Assembly: GCA_013298765.1 (NCBI GenBank) | Contig: JAAFJA010000006.1 | Location: forward strand, 1 to 64,000 | Length of the DNA stretch: 64,000 nt | Origin: Betaproteobacteria bacterium | GTDB taxonomy: Bacteria > Pseudomonadota > Gammaproteobacteria > Burkholderiales > Casimicrobiaceae | Reading direction: 5' to 3' | In this document: piece by piece, positions 46,710 to 57,007 of the stretch | Numbering within the stretch: position 1 is the first letter of the stretch | Layout of the letters: each line of letters starts with the position of its first letter | Translations under genes and position numbers: made by a program | The notes under the pieces: model-generated | The model's input: only the letters and a program-made list of their open reading frames with translations | The model's database searches: none | What the model was told of the DNA's origin: nothing

Positions 46710-48287
46710 ATGAGTCTTTCTAAAGCGCTATGGCCATGTGAAATCACGCGCACCTTGCGCGGCGCGACTGTCTCAATACTGGCTGCGGGATACTCGCTCT
46801 GCGCTACCGCCGCACCTGGCGATCTTGACGTCTCGTTTGGCAATAACGGCTCCGCAGGTTTCGCGATTCATTCGATCGTCGGCGGCAGCAACCACGAAGC
46901 GAACGCCATCGCAGCGCAGGCCGATGGACGAATCATCCTTGCTGGCGCGTGCCAGTCGGTATCCGGCAAAGACAGTTTTTGCGTGATTCGTATGACCGCC
47001 GACGGCGAACGCGACAACACGTTTGTCGCCGGCTCGGGCAGTGCAATTACAGATCTCAGTGTGGCCGACGACGTTCCCGCCGCCATAGCCATTCAGCCTA
47101 ACGGACGAATCGTAGTCGCGGGCTCTTGCGCCGACGACTTTTGCGTCGCGCGATACAACATCAATGGCAGCTTGGACACTTCATTCAACGCGACTGGCAA
47201 GCGGCTGGTGAGTATCAGCGCCGGGCGCGATAGCGCCAGCGGCGTCGCCATACAGCCGGATGGCAAGATCGTGATCGCGGGCACGTGTGAGTTTATTGCC
47301 TTGCCGAATCCATCGCGTGATGACTTTTGCGTCATTCGCTTGAACAGCGATGGATCGCTCGATAGCGGGTTCGGAAGCGGTGGTCGTGTGACCACGAGCG
47401 TAGGCTCCGGCAATGCTCGCGCGTACGCTATGGCGCTACATGCGGACGGGAAAATTTTGCTCGCCGGCTCTTGCACCGGGGCGACTAATACAGACTTCTG
47501 CCTGGTGCGCTACCTACCGACAGGAGCGCTTGACAATTCAAGTGTGGCAAATGTGCGCTTTGATATCGACGGCAAACGCATTCAGCCGATTGGACTTGGA
47601 AGCGACACGGCTCGCTCGCTCATCATTCAGCCTGACGAAAAAATTGTGGCAGCCGGTACCTGTGATGTCGGCACCGACAACAGGTTCTGCATCGCGCGAT
47701 TCAATTACAACGGAACCCTTGATACGTCTTTCAGTACGAATGGCTACACCACCCTTAACCCCAACCCGCCTGAGAGCTACGGCACTGCGTTAGCGATTCA
47801 ACCGGATGGGAAGCTCGTGGTGGCGGGCGACTGCAACAGAACCATGGGTAGCGGCGAGGCTTGCATCTCGCGCCTTGAACCCGATGGCGGGATCGACGCC
47901 ACGTTCAGCGGCAACGCGGTTCCGGTGGCTGTCGTATCGGATAGAGATCGAGTCAATGCAGTTCTGATTCAAGCGAATGGAAAAATTGTCTCGGCGGGTG
48001 GATGCCGATCCACGCTTTTCAACGCAACCTACACGCGATATTGCGCTATTCGCTACGAAAGCGGACCGTTTGCCTATCGCCAATGCTCGCTGGACGTGGA
48101 CGGCAACGGGTCAATCACTGCGACCGTTGACGGCTTAATCCTCACCCGCGTGATGCTCGGTTTGACCGGAAACGCCGTCATCAGCGGTATCTCTTTCCCA
48201 AGCACAGCAGTTAGAAAAGTGTGGGGCGGCGGCGCGGCGAACGATATTCGTCAATACCTTGTTAGTCATTGCGGGATGAATTTATGA
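46710..48287 (+). CDS. Exported seven-repeat delta-60 protein, array member 1
   Basis: A 525-residue secreted protein. The signal peptide (about residues 1-36) ends before APGDLDVSFGNNG. Seven delta-60 repeats follow, each of the type AIQPDGKIVVAGTC...FCVIRL, with a cysteine pair per repeat, predicting a seven-bladed propeller. The C-terminal domain is dockerin-like: QCSLDVDGNGSITATVDGLI..., ending DIRQYLVSHCGMNL. GAGGGTGAA precedes the ATG at 46710, and the stop overlaps the next start (ATGA). The role is unknown; an extracellular binding or adhesion protein is plausible. Confidence 0.82.
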   Translation: MSLSKALWPCEITRTLRGATVSILAAGYSLCATAAPGDLDVSFGNNGSAGFAIHSIVGGSNHEANAIAAQADGRIILAGACQSVSGKDSFCVIRMTADGERDNTFVAGSGSAITDLSVADDVPAAIAIQPNGRIVVAGSCADDFCVARYNINGSLDTSFNATGKRLVSISAGRDSASGVAIQPDGKIVIAGTCEFIALPNPSRDDFCVIRLNSDGSLDSGFGSGGRVTTSVGSGNARAYAMALHADGKILLAGSCTGATNTDFCLVRYLPTGALDNSSVANVRFDIDGKRIQPIGLGSDTARSLIIQPDEKIVAAGTCDVGTDNRFCIARFNYNGTLDTSFSTNGYTTLNPNPPESYGTALAIQPDGKLVVAGDCNRTMGSGEACISRLEPDGGIDATFSGNAVPVAVVSDRDRVNAVLIQANGKIVSAGGCRSTLFNATYTRYCAIRYESGPFAYRQCSLDVDGNGSITATVDGLILTRVMLGLTGNAVISGISFPSTAVRKVWGGGAANDIRQYLVSHCGMNL

Positions 48288-49834
48288 AGCGCCTCGCTCC
48301 CGCCAAACTATTTAGCTGCGGCGCGTTGCTGTACAGAGCAATCAAATACGTTCTCGCGCTAGCCGTTTTTACGCATTTCTCAACCGGATACGCTGCCCCC
48401 GGAAGTCTCGATCTGAGCTTCGGTCTTGGCAACGGTAAGGTCATCGCGACGATTGGAGGCGATGACAATGCGCATGCGATGACGATTCAACCCGATGGAA
48501 AAATTGTGGTCGTCGGTGCATGCGGTTCAACGTCCTCGCGCAATTTCTGCGTTGCACGGTTTGACTCAACCGGCGCGCTCGACACCACGTTTTCAAACGA
48601 CGGCAAAGTGGTCACGCCAGTAGGTACGGGCAACTCCGATGCGTACGCCGTCGCCATGCAATCAGATGGAAAAATCGTGGTCGCAGGGCAATGCGGCATC
48701 GTTGGCGCGCGCGACTTTTGCCTGGTTCGCTACAACCCGAATGGCACCGTGAATGCCAACTTCGGCACAAACGGACAAGTCATCACGGCCGTCGGCACGG
48801 GCGACGATGCGCTCGAAGGCCTTGCTATCCAGAGCGACGGCAAAATTGTCGTCGTTGGCACCTGTCGGTCCGGTTCATACGATGCATTCTGCGTGGTGCG
48901 CTACGAGAGCGACGGCACGCTAGACGCTTCATTCGCAGGCGATGGGAAAGTAATCACCAGCATCGTCGCCAACGCGGGCGATGCTGCCCGCGCTGTAGCG
49001 ATTCAGTCGGACGGCAAGATTGTGGTGGCGGGGTACTGCGGCGACATCGCAGTCAAAATCGACTTTTGCGCAGCAAGATACTTGAGCGATGGTGCGCTCG
49101 ACACGTCGTTTGATTTCGATGGACGCGTCACCGCATCGATCGGAAACTACGTGGATGCGGGAAGTGCAATTTCGTTGCAGGCGGACGGTCGAATCGTCAT
49201 CGCTGGAACAACGACCATCACCGGAGACCTTCCGCTGATGAGCGCAGTGCGTCACAATCCCTTCGGCTCACTAGATACGAGTTTTTCAACCAACGGACGC
49301 CTCACATTCCGCATCGGAAGTGGCACTGAGTCTGCGGCGAGCGTGGCGTTGCAACCAGACGGAAAAATCGTGATTGCTGGTAGTTGCGCTGTCGGCAGCA
49401 ACGACGATTTCTGCGTCGCAAGGCGCAACAGCGACGGCACGCCCGACAACACTTTTTCAGTGAACGGCAGCGTGATCACGCCAATGAGCGTCAGCGACGA
49501 CGATCGCGTCGCGGGCGTTGCGCTGGATGGCGAAGGCAACATCGTAGTGGCCGGAAGTTGCGGTGCCTCACCATTTCGCGATTTTTGCCTTGCGCGATAC
49601 GAAGGCGGTCCGTTCGGTGCGCGCCAGTGCTCGCTCGACATCGACGGCGACGGAAAAGTGCTCGCCACGACCGACATGTTGATTGGCTCCCGCGTCGCAC
49701 TCGGCATGACCGGCAGCGCCGTGATCGGTGGCATCACATTCCCCGCAAACGCCGCGCGGGATCAATGGGGCACGAATACTTCTCGCGACATTCGCAAATA
49801 CCTCATCACGCAATGCGGGATGAATTTGCTGTGA
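48284..49834 (+). CDS. Exported seven-repeat delta-60 protein, array member 2
   Basis: A 516-residue paralogue of member 1. The signal region ends before APGSLDLSFG. Seven delta-60 repeats are present (for example AMQSDGKIVVAGQCGIVGAR); repeat 5 (AISLQADGRIVIAGTT) lacks the cysteines. The C-terminal domain is QCSLDIDGDGKVLATTDMLI...DIRKYLITQCGMNLL. The ATG at 48284 overlaps the stop codon of member 1, so the pair is translationally coupled. Confidence 0.82.
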   Translation: MKRLAPAKLFSCGALLYRAIKYVLALAVFTHFSTGYAAPGSLDLSFGLGNGKVIATIGGDDNAHAMTIQPDGKIVVVGACGSTSSRNFCVARFDSTGALDTTFSNDGKVVTPVGTGNSDAYAVAMQSDGKIVVAGQCGIVGARDFCLVRYNPNGTVNANFGTNGQVITAVGTGDDALEGLAIQSDGKIVVVGTCRSGSYDAFCVVRYESDGTLDASFAGDGKVITSIVANAGDAARAVAIQSDGKIVVAGYCGDIAVKIDFCAARYLSDGALDTSFDFDGRVTASIGNYVDAGSAISLQADGRIVIAGTTTITGDLPLMSAVRHNPFGSLDTSFSTNGRLTFRIGSGTESAASVALQPDGKIVIAGSCAVGSNDDFCVARRNSDGTPDNTFSVNGSVITPMSVSDDDRVAGVALDGEGNIVVAGSCGASPFRDFCLARYEGGPFGARQCSLDIDGDGKVLATTDMLIGSRVALGMTGSAVIGGITFPANAARDQWGTNTSRDIRKYLITQCGMNLL

Positions 49835-49865
49835 CCTTCAAATATCCGATTGCAAAAGAACTGCA

Positions 49866-51482
49866 ATGAAAACCAAGACCGTTTCCATAGAAGCCATTGG
49901 CGCGTTCGTGTTCATTCGATACTTCGCACTGTTGCTAGCCGCGTCAGCAGCCAACGTCTTTGCGGCGCCCGGTGACTTCGACGCGACGTTTGGAGGTGGC
50001 GATGGAAAAATTCGACCGACGACCCTCGGACAGGTTACGTTGCGTATGAGCAATTCGAGTACGGGCGAGGTATCGGGTCAACCGGCCATCGTACTCCAGC
50101 CTGATGGCAAACTTGTTGCGGTCGCATCCTGCAAAACGGGGGCGACTTTCGATTTGTGTGTCGCCCGCTTCAATGCCGATGGCAGTTCAGATGCAACTTT
50201 CAGTGGTAACGGCATCGTCGTTACCGACATACGCGGCACCAACGACTACGTTGCCGGTGTCGCGCTGCAACCCGACGGGAAGATCGTGGTCGCGGGAACC
50301 TGTGCCGCGCCGATAGTCGGCACGACAGGAGACGACTTTTGTCTTCTTCGTCTTCGGGCGGATGGAGTGCTCGACACGAGTTTTTCGGGTGATGGCAAAG
50401 TAATCACCCCGCTGACAAACTTTAACGACACGGCCACCAGCATGTCGCTGCAAGCTGATGGCAAGATTGTCGTCGCGGGATTCTGTGGTTCTGCGACTGC
50501 GGTCATCAACGTCTGCGCGGCGCGCTATACGTCTACAGGTACGCTGGACACTAACTTCAGCAGCGATGGAATAGCGATAGTACGACCGAACATAGACTTT
50601 GCAAACGTGACGAGGCGAGCCAATAGCGTTGCAATCGCCGCCGACGGGAAAATCGTCCTCGCCGGTTCTGTTGACAACGGAACGGCAAGTTCGAAGACTA
50701 ACATCCAAGTGATACGTTTGCTCGCCAACGGAACACCTGACACCTCATTTGCCGGCGATGGCTTTTTCACAGTGAGTTCGACGACAGAGTCGAGCATAGC
50801 CAATGACGTGAAGATACAGCCCGATGAGCGCATAGTGGTGGCGGGCAGTGGTACGGGCCGAATGACAGTACATCGCCTAACCACCGCTGGCACCCTCGAT
50901 ACGACGTTTGGGTCTTCGGGACAAGTCCGAATTCCATTGATCACCGCGCCTCTCGACGACGGTAGCATCACAGAAACCGCCTATTCGATTGCATTGCAAA
51001 GCGACGGAAAACTCGTCGTCGCAGGTGAGTGTTCGGCTAGCTATGTTTCGTTGGGCTTTTTCCGACAAGCCTGTATCGCCAGATTGCACGACAGCGGCAG
51101 CCTCGACACAGGCATTTTTGCTGGCACCGGTAGCGATGAGTTCTTCTTCGCGGGTGCCGCTGATCCCAGCGGGTTTGGAGTTGCGATCCAATCCGACGGA
51201 AAAATTGCTCTGGTGGCAATGTGTGGCGATCTCTGCATTGCACGCTTTGAAGGCGGACCGTTTGGCGCGCGCAATTGCTCGCTCGACATCGATGGCGATG
51301 GCAGAGTGCTCGCCACCATCGACATGTTGATTGGCACCCGCGTCGCTCTTGGCGTCACCGGCAGCGCCGTGATCGGCGGCATCAGCTTTCCCGCAACCGC
51401 CACACGCGATCAATGGGGTACCAACACCTCGCGCGACATTCGCAAATATCTTGTTTCGCGATGCGGGATGAGCATTCCATGA
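49866..51482 (+). CDS. Exported seven-repeat delta-60 protein, array member 3
   Basis: A 538-residue paralogue, 31 bases after member 2. A signal peptide ends before APGDFDATFGGGDG. Of seven repeats, repeats 4 and 5 (AGSVDNG, AGSGTGR) have lost their cysteines. The C-terminal domain NCSLDIDGDGRVLATIDMLI...DIRKYLVSRCGMSIP is nearly the same as in member 2, indicating recent duplication or gene conversion of this domain. The following 215-base gap is AT-rich and probably contains a promoter for the next genes. Confidence 0.82.
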   Translation: MKTKTVSIEAIGAFVFIRYFALLLAASAANVFAAPGDFDATFGGGDGKIRPTTLGQVTLRMSNSSTGEVSGQPAIVLQPDGKLVAVASCKTGATFDLCVARFNADGSSDATFSGNGIVVTDIRGTNDYVAGVALQPDGKIVVAGTCAAPIVGTTGDDFCLLRLRADGVLDTSFSGDGKVITPLTNFNDTATSMSLQADGKIVVAGFCGSATAVINVCAARYTSTGTLDTNFSSDGIAIVRPNIDFANVTRRANSVAIAADGKIVLAGSVDNGTASSKTNIQVIRLLANGTPDTSFAGDGFFTVSSTTESSIANDVKIQPDERIVVAGSGTGRMTVHRLTTAGTLDTTFGSSGQVRIPLITAPLDDGSITETAYSIALQSDGKLVVAGECSASYVSLGFFRQACIARLHDSGSLDTGIFAGTGSDEFFFAGAADPSGFGVAIQSDGKIALVAMCGDLCIARFEGGPFGARNCSLDIDGDGRVLATIDMLIGTRVALGVTGSAVIGGISFPATATRDQWGTNTSRDIRKYLVSRCGMSIP

Positions 51483-51697
51483 CCGAGTTCTCACATGCGG
51501 CGGCTAACCGAGAGCGAACCCCGGCATCTCCAGTCAAGCCTTCAATACGTATTTGCGGTATCCCCTGTTTATATAGGACTTGCTCCGTGTTTTTTAAATT
51601 TTTGCTAACTACTTTATTTTACGTTTAGCCCGTTATTTTACGTATTTTCGTTCAAATCGCCACTCTTGATCTCATCGAATCTTCCTCCAAGCCCATC

Positions 51698-53497
51698 ATG
51701 TATCGAATGAATTCGCGCCCTCTTCCCGTCACACCAACGTTGCTTGCTACGTTGTCAGCGCTTTGTCTCGCAACGCTACTCGCGAGCAATGCGGAGGCGG
51801 CCGCGCCGCGAAAACTCTCTCCGCCCAACACCGATTCCGGCGCCTCGGCTCGAATCAGCACTCCAGCGAATCCAGCAAACGCGCGCGCGGTGTTTCTAGC
51901 AAGGCAGAGTTCGAGCGCGCCGTACGAGCTTTGGAGCACGCCGATCGCTGGCGGTACTGCGATCAACTTGTCGGGCGCGCTGGTCTCTGGCGGTCAAGTC
52001 AGTTCGTTCAAGCTCTCAAAGGACGGAGTACGCGCGGTGTTCCGCGCCACCAAAGACGACGCGACCAAGTACGAGCTCTATAGCGTTCCAGTCGATGGCA
52101 GCGCGGCTCCCGTCAAGCGCTCGGGAACCATCGTCGACGGCGGCAATGTGACGAACTACGAGATAAGCGACGATTCCGCACGAATTGTCTATCGAGCGGA
52201 TAAAGACGTTGTCGCTCGTATCGAACTCTACAGCGTGCCGATTGCAAGCGGTTCGGGCATGAAACTCGTCAATATCACCACGGCAACCCGCGATGTCGAT
52301 TCGTTCCTGATTAGCCCCAATTCAGCGCGTGTCGTGTTTCTCGCCGATCTAGATACAAGCAATATTCAAGAACTCTACAGCGTCGGCATTACGAGCACGT
52401 CGTTCACAAAAATTTCCGACGCGTTATTTCCAGGCGGCGTCGTGCGCGACGACTATGCGATTACGCCCGATTCAGCGCGCGTGGTGTATCGCGCGCAGGT
52501 CGCTGGGGTTACCGAAGAAGATCTCTACAGCGTTCCAATCACAGGCATCGGCGCATCGCAACTCCATTCCGGCGAAGTGCCCGCTGGCGAAGATGTCGCA
52601 GAATTCAAGATCACGCCTGATGGTACGCGAATCATTTTTCGCGCCGCCGAGCTTCTTAACGGACCGCGTGTGCTGCACTCCGTTGCAATCAATAGCGCCA
52701 ATTCGCTCATCATTTCGCGCCCGGCATCTCTCTACGGCGAGGTTCAAGAATTTTTGATCAGCGCCGACTCGGCGCGAGTCATCTACAAAGCGGCGGGCAC
52801 GGCGAGCTCACCGCAGCAACTGCACAGCGTTCCCGTCAACAGTAATGCTGGCGCAACGGTCTGCCCGCAACTAGCTGTCGACGACGAGATTCCCTTTGAC
52901 AACTGGTTTCAAATCAGCGCCGATTCAAGCCGAGTCGTATTCGCCGCAAACATTGCTGCCACCAATACGGATCGACTCTTCTCCGCCGCCATCGCTGGCG
53001 GAAGTTGCGTCGATTTATCTGGCTCGATGGTACCTAGCGGCGACGTGAGTAACAACGATTTCGCCATCAGCCCCGATTCAAAGCGCGTGGTCTTTATCGC
53101 GGACACGGATACCAACGGACAGGAAGAGCTATTCAGCGTGCCGCTACTGGGGGGATCTGCAACCAAAATTTCTGGCGAATTCAACGGAAGTGGCGACGTG
53201 GATCGCTTTCAAATCAGCGCAGATTCAAAGTGGGTGGCGTTTAGTGCAACAAAGGACACACCCGGTGCCTACGAACTCTACAGCGTCGCACTCGACGGCG
53301 GCGGCGCACTGCTCGATATCGACGGCGACGGCAAAGTGCTCGCCACCACCGACATGCTCCTAATCCTTCGCTACCAACTGGGCATTCGCGGCGGTGAATT
53401 GATTACGAATGCCCTCGGCGTGGGCGCAACGCGAAACACCTCGTTCCCCATCGAACAATACTTACGACGACTGATTGAAGCGCCGTCGCTGGAATAG
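51698..53497 (+). CDS. Exported protein with ten WD40/TolB-like repeats, array member 4
   Basis: A 599-residue exported protein. The signal peptide ends near ASNAEA. The body is not delta-60: it has about ten repeats of a PD40/TolB-like motif (ARVVYRADKD...ELYSVPI). The tail still carries the calcium-loop domain (LLDIDGDGKVLATTDMLLILRYQLGIRGG) found on its neighbours, but both flanking cysteines and the CGM ending are missing. It thus shares the C-terminal module while having a different propeller, which points to the module, not the propeller, as the common feature. Confidence 0.78.
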   Translation: MYRMNSRPLPVTPTLLATLSALCLATLLASNAEAAAPRKLSPPNTDSGASARISTPANPANARAVFLARQSSSAPYELWSTPIAGGTAINLSGALVSGGQVSSFKLSKDGVRAVFRATKDDATKYELYSVPVDGSAAPVKRSGTIVDGGNVTNYEISDDSARIVYRADKDVVARIELYSVPIASGSGMKLVNITTATRDVDSFLISPNSARVVFLADLDTSNIQELYSVGITSTSFTKISDALFPGGVVRDDYAITPDSARVVYRAQVAGVTEEDLYSVPITGIGASQLHSGEVPAGEDVAEFKITPDGTRIIFRAAELLNGPRVLHSVAINSANSLIISRPASLYGEVQEFLISADSARVIYKAAGTASSPQQLHSVPVNSNAGATVCPQLAVDDEIPFDNWFQISADSSRVVFAANIAATNTDRLFSAAIAGGSCVDLSGSMVPSGDVSNNDFAISPDSKRVVFIADTDTNGQEELFSVPLLGGSATKISGEFNGSGDVDRFQISADSKWVAFSATKDTPGAYELYSVALDGGGALLDIDGDGKVLATTDMLLILRYQLGIRGGELITNALGVGATRNTSFPIEQYLRRLIEAPSLE

Positions 53498-53509
53498 GTA
53501 GCAATCAAG

Positions 53510-55054
53510 ATGAGCCGCCTTTTTTTCGCCTTTCGCCACCAGCACGATCGATTACGGGGTCGCAGCAGCGCGAAGGCAATCCGGTGTCTTTTGCTATTCG
53601 CGACGTCGCTCGTAGCGTCGTTCACATACGCTGCACCCGGCGACCTCGACACCACGTTTTCGACCGACGGAAAACGCACGCTCTCGTTCTTTAACGAAAG
53701 TTCACGCGCAGAAGCCGTGATGATTCGCCCAGACGGTCGAATCGTCGTTGCGGGTACGTGCAATCTCACACCCAGCGCATTTTGCATCACCCAAATCAGC
53801 GCAACGGGAACGCTCGACCTAACGTTCGGTTCGCAGGGAAACGGCGTAGAGATTGTCGCGATCAACAGCGACAGCAACCGTGTCACCTCGGCGGCGATGC
53901 AACCCGATGGAAAGGTCGTCGTCGCGGGCTACTGTCAGGAAGGCACGCGTTACGACTTCTGCCTTGCACGATTCACAGTCGGCGGAAGACTTGATTCGTC
54001 ATTTGGCAGCGGCGGAAAAGTCGCAACTGACGTCACCGCTAGCAACGATTTCGCCTACGCGCTTGCCCTTCAATCCGACGGCAAGATCGTGCTCGTCGGA
54101 CAATGCGGCAACAGTACGTTTGGAAACTTTTGTGTCGTTCGCTATCACCCACATGGCGCGCTCGACAGCAGCTTTTCAGGTAACGGCATCCAAGCGACCG
54201 ATATCGTTCGCGATGACAAAGCCAACGCCGTTGCGATTCAACCTGACGGGAAAATCATCGTCGCTGGGGCTTGCTCGGAAACCAGCTCAACGAACGACGC
54301 GCGCGGCTGCGTCGTGCGGTACACGAGCGCAGGCGTCGTCGATACAGGTTTTCCAAAAACGCCCGTACTCAACGGTGGCAAAAGCAGTGTCGAAGCGATC
54401 GTGTTGCAACCCGATGGGCGCTTCGTTCTCATCGGACGCTGCGCTGAGACGATCGGCGGTGACGGCGCATGCATGTCGCGATACAACACCGATGGAAGTT
54501 TTGACTCAACCATGAGTTCGCTCCCACAACCAGGAGCGCTTTTCACGCCCCGCGCGGCGATTCTTCAGCAAGATGGAAAAATCGCAGTAGCGTCTGCCGC
54601 TTTCTCCGCCGGTGTTCCGCGATTCGTGCTCGCGATGTATCACTCCGACTCATCGCTCGACAAAGGTTTTTCCAGCGACGGATTCGCCTATGCCGATTTC
54701 GCGTCAACCGACGACTACGCCAATGCACTCGCACTGCAACCAGACGGTAAGTTACTCCTGGCCGGGTACTGCCAAGTGCCTGAAGTCGGCGTAAATACTG
54801 ACATGTGCATCGCCCGCTTCGAGGCAGCAACCAAAGGCTATCGCGAATGCTCACTCGATCTAGATGGCGACGGCAAAGTGCTAGCCACCACTGATTCGCT
54901 GATTCACACGCGGATTGCACTTGGCATCACAGGCAACGCCGTCACAGGCGGCATCACTTTCCCAGCGAACGCCACGCGCGACGAATGGGGCACCAACACC
55001 TCGCGCGACCTTCGCAAATACCTCATCACACAATGCGGGCTGAATCTTTCTTGA
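53510..55054 (+). CDS. Exported seven-repeat delta-60 protein, array member 5
   Basis: A 514-residue paralogue, 12 bases after member 4. A signal peptide ends before APGDLDTTFSTDGK. There are seven delta-60 repeats; repeat 6 (AAILQQDGKIAVASAA) lacks cysteines. The tail is ECSLDLDGDGKVLATTDSLI...DLRKYLITQCGLNLS. The N-terminus is longer and more basic than in the others (MSRLFFAFRHQHDRLRGRSS). Confidence 0.8.
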   Translation: MSRLFFAFRHQHDRLRGRSSAKAIRCLLLFATSLVASFTYAAPGDLDTTFSTDGKRTLSFFNESSRAEAVMIRPDGRIVVAGTCNLTPSAFCITQISATGTLDLTFGSQGNGVEIVAINSDSNRVTSAAMQPDGKVVVAGYCQEGTRYDFCLARFTVGGRLDSSFGSGGKVATDVTASNDFAYALALQSDGKIVLVGQCGNSTFGNFCVVRYHPHGALDSSFSGNGIQATDIVRDDKANAVAIQPDGKIIVAGACSETSSTNDARGCVVRYTSAGVVDTGFPKTPVLNGGKSSVEAIVLQPDGRFVLIGRCAETIGGDGACMSRYNTDGSFDSTMSSLPQPGALFTPRAAILQQDGKIAVASAAFSAGVPRFVLAMYHSDSSLDKGFSSDGFAYADFASTDDYANALALQPDGKLLLAGYCQVPEVGVNTDMCIARFEAATKGYRECSLDLDGDGKVLATTDSLIHTRIALGITGNAVTGGITFPANATRDEWGTNTSRDLRKYLITQCGLNLS

Positions 55055-55092
55055 GAACGTTCACGCAGCCAGAAAAAGTCATAACCCAAACC

Positions 55093-56766
55093 ATGCTCCA
55101 CTCAAACATCACCTCTTGGATAATTTTTGGACTACGCCGGAGCGCGATTTTTCTGAGTGCGCTCATCTGTGCATGCTTCGCGACCACATTCGTTGCCGCG
55201 CAAGTGCCTGGTAGTTTGGACACAACGCCTTTTCCCGGCTTCGCATCTGGTAACGGTGTGATTTCAGCGTTTCCGGTGGGCACAGGGGACGATCGCGCCA
55301 ATGCTGTCGCATTGCAAGCGGACGGAAAAATCATAGTAGCAGGCGGTTGCGCGACAGGTATCGGCCGCTCAATGTGCTTCGCACGTTTTGAGGCCGATGG
55401 CGGTCTAGACGTTACGTTCGATGGCCCAAACGCTTCGCCAGGCAATGGGAAATTCACCTTTATTGTTAACGCGCTCAGCAACGAGGTAAAGGCGCTCGTC
55501 GTACAGCCCGATCAAAAAATACTGGCGCTGGGGACATGCGATAACGAATTCTGCCTCGCACGCCTCAATCCCGACGGTTCTTTCGATACGAGTTTTGTCG
55601 GGCCGGCAGGCACGGGCACTGGCCGGTTCCGCCTTGCAATCGGCAGCGAAGAGAACTCTGCCGAAGCAATCGCCCTGCAAGCCGATGGCAAGATCGTGGT
55701 GTCCGGTTCGTGCAAGGTCGTCGTGGCAACGGAGAAATACAACAGGTTTTGTGCGGCGAGACTCAATTCGGATGGGGCGTTCGATGCAAGTTTCGTCGGG
55801 CCGGCAGGCGCCGTACCTGGTGCCGGGCGCTTCATACTTCCACGTATCGGCACTGATAGCGAAGGCGACGAGTCTTCGCGTGGAGTCGCCCTCCAGAGCG
55901 ACAATAAGATCGTTTTGGGCGGTCGCTGTCCTGACCTCGACGCCATCACAAGCTATACGCCCTGCTTAGTTCGGCTCAATCCGAGCGGAAGTTTCGACAC
56001 GACTTTCGATGGCCCTTCCGGGGCGGGCAATGGCAGATTCCTGATCAGATTTGGAAATCTCATAGGTCTGGAGTCTGTTCAAGGAATTGCCGTCCAACCG
56101 GACGGGCGGATACTCCTAGCTTCCAGTTGCGCTGCTCTGTTCAGCACTACCTTTTGTGTGGCGCGATTAACGCCGAACGGCCTTCTAGACCCGGAGTTTT
56201 GGCCGGACACGGGCGCGGGCCAAGGCGGCCGCGGTTGGAGATCGTATTCGTTTGAAGCTTCTCCGTCTGATAGCGCAAAGGCGGTCGCGCTACAACCCGA
56301 CGGAAAAATACTTGTTGCCGGCACATGTCGCAATCGGTTCTGTGTTCTACGTGCCAACAGCGACGGTTCGCCCGACACCGCATTTGACGGCTCGCTCGCC
56401 ACGCCTGCAGACGGACTCCCGAAGCTCTCATTTGGATCCGGCGCAAACAGAGCCACCAGCATGGTACTTCAGCCCGACGGTAAGATCATCCTCGCCGGGT
56501 ATTGCGACAATGGCACCAACGATGATTTCTGTATCGCGCGGGTGAATGGTGGATCGAGTAGCGGGCGCAACTGCTCGCTCGACATTGACGGCGATGGACA
56601 GGTGACGGCAACCGTCGACTCGCTGATTCACGCCCGCATCGCGCTCGGCATCACAGGCAACGCCGTCATTGGCGGCGTCACCTTTACGGCAAACGCCACC
56701 CGAAACTCGTGGAGCGAGATCCGCACGTTTCTCGTGACGCAATGCGGGATGGCGATTGCGCCATGA
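55093..56766 (+). CDS. Exported seven-repeat delta-60 protein, array member 6
   Basis: A 557-residue paralogue. The ATG at 55093 (MLHSNITSWIIFGLRRSAIF) is preferred; an earlier ATG at 55033 would overlap member 5. The signal region ends before QVPGSLDTTPFPGF. Seven repeats are present, often with a FDTTFDGPSG insert between blades. The tail is shorter: NCSLDIDGDGQVTATVDSLI...NSWSEIRTFLVTQCGMAIAP, lacking the WGTNTSR segment of members 2, 3 and 5. Confidence 0.8.
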   Translation: MLHSNITSWIIFGLRRSAIFLSALICACFATTFVAAQVPGSLDTTPFPGFASGNGVISAFPVGTGDDRANAVALQADGKIIVAGGCATGIGRSMCFARFEADGGLDVTFDGPNASPGNGKFTFIVNALSNEVKALVVQPDQKILALGTCDNEFCLARLNPDGSFDTSFVGPAGTGTGRFRLAIGSEENSAEAIALQADGKIVVSGSCKVVVATEKYNRFCAARLNSDGAFDASFVGPAGAVPGAGRFILPRIGTDSEGDESSRGVALQSDNKIVLGGRCPDLDAITSYTPCLVRLNPSGSFDTTFDGPSGAGNGRFLIRFGNLIGLESVQGIAVQPDGRILLASSCAALFSTTFCVARLTPNGLLDPEFWPDTGAGQGGRGWRSYSFEASPSDSAKAVALQPDGKILVAGTCRNRFCVLRANSDGSPDTAFDGSLATPADGLPKLSFGSGANRATSMVLQPDGKIILAGYCDNGTNDDFCIARVNGGSSSGRNCSLDIDGDGQVTATVDSLIHARIALGITGNAVIGGVTFTANATRNSWSEIRTFLVTQCGMAIAP

Positions 56767-57007
56767 ACGTCATGAGAAACGCTTCGATCAGTTCGCGCGT
56801 CTGCTTGCGCGCGCACGTACTGCTACGAATGTTCATCTTGCATCAAGAATCGACCTATAACTTCCTCACGTATCGCGTATTCAATTTTGATCGTCAAAGA
56901 GAACAAACAAATTTTCGAAACGTTCGTTGTTTAGTCTTCCTGCGCTTTACATAGGGCTTGTGGTTGACTGGCTACATCTAGGTTTAAGCACCATCGACAA
57001 GGCGTTC

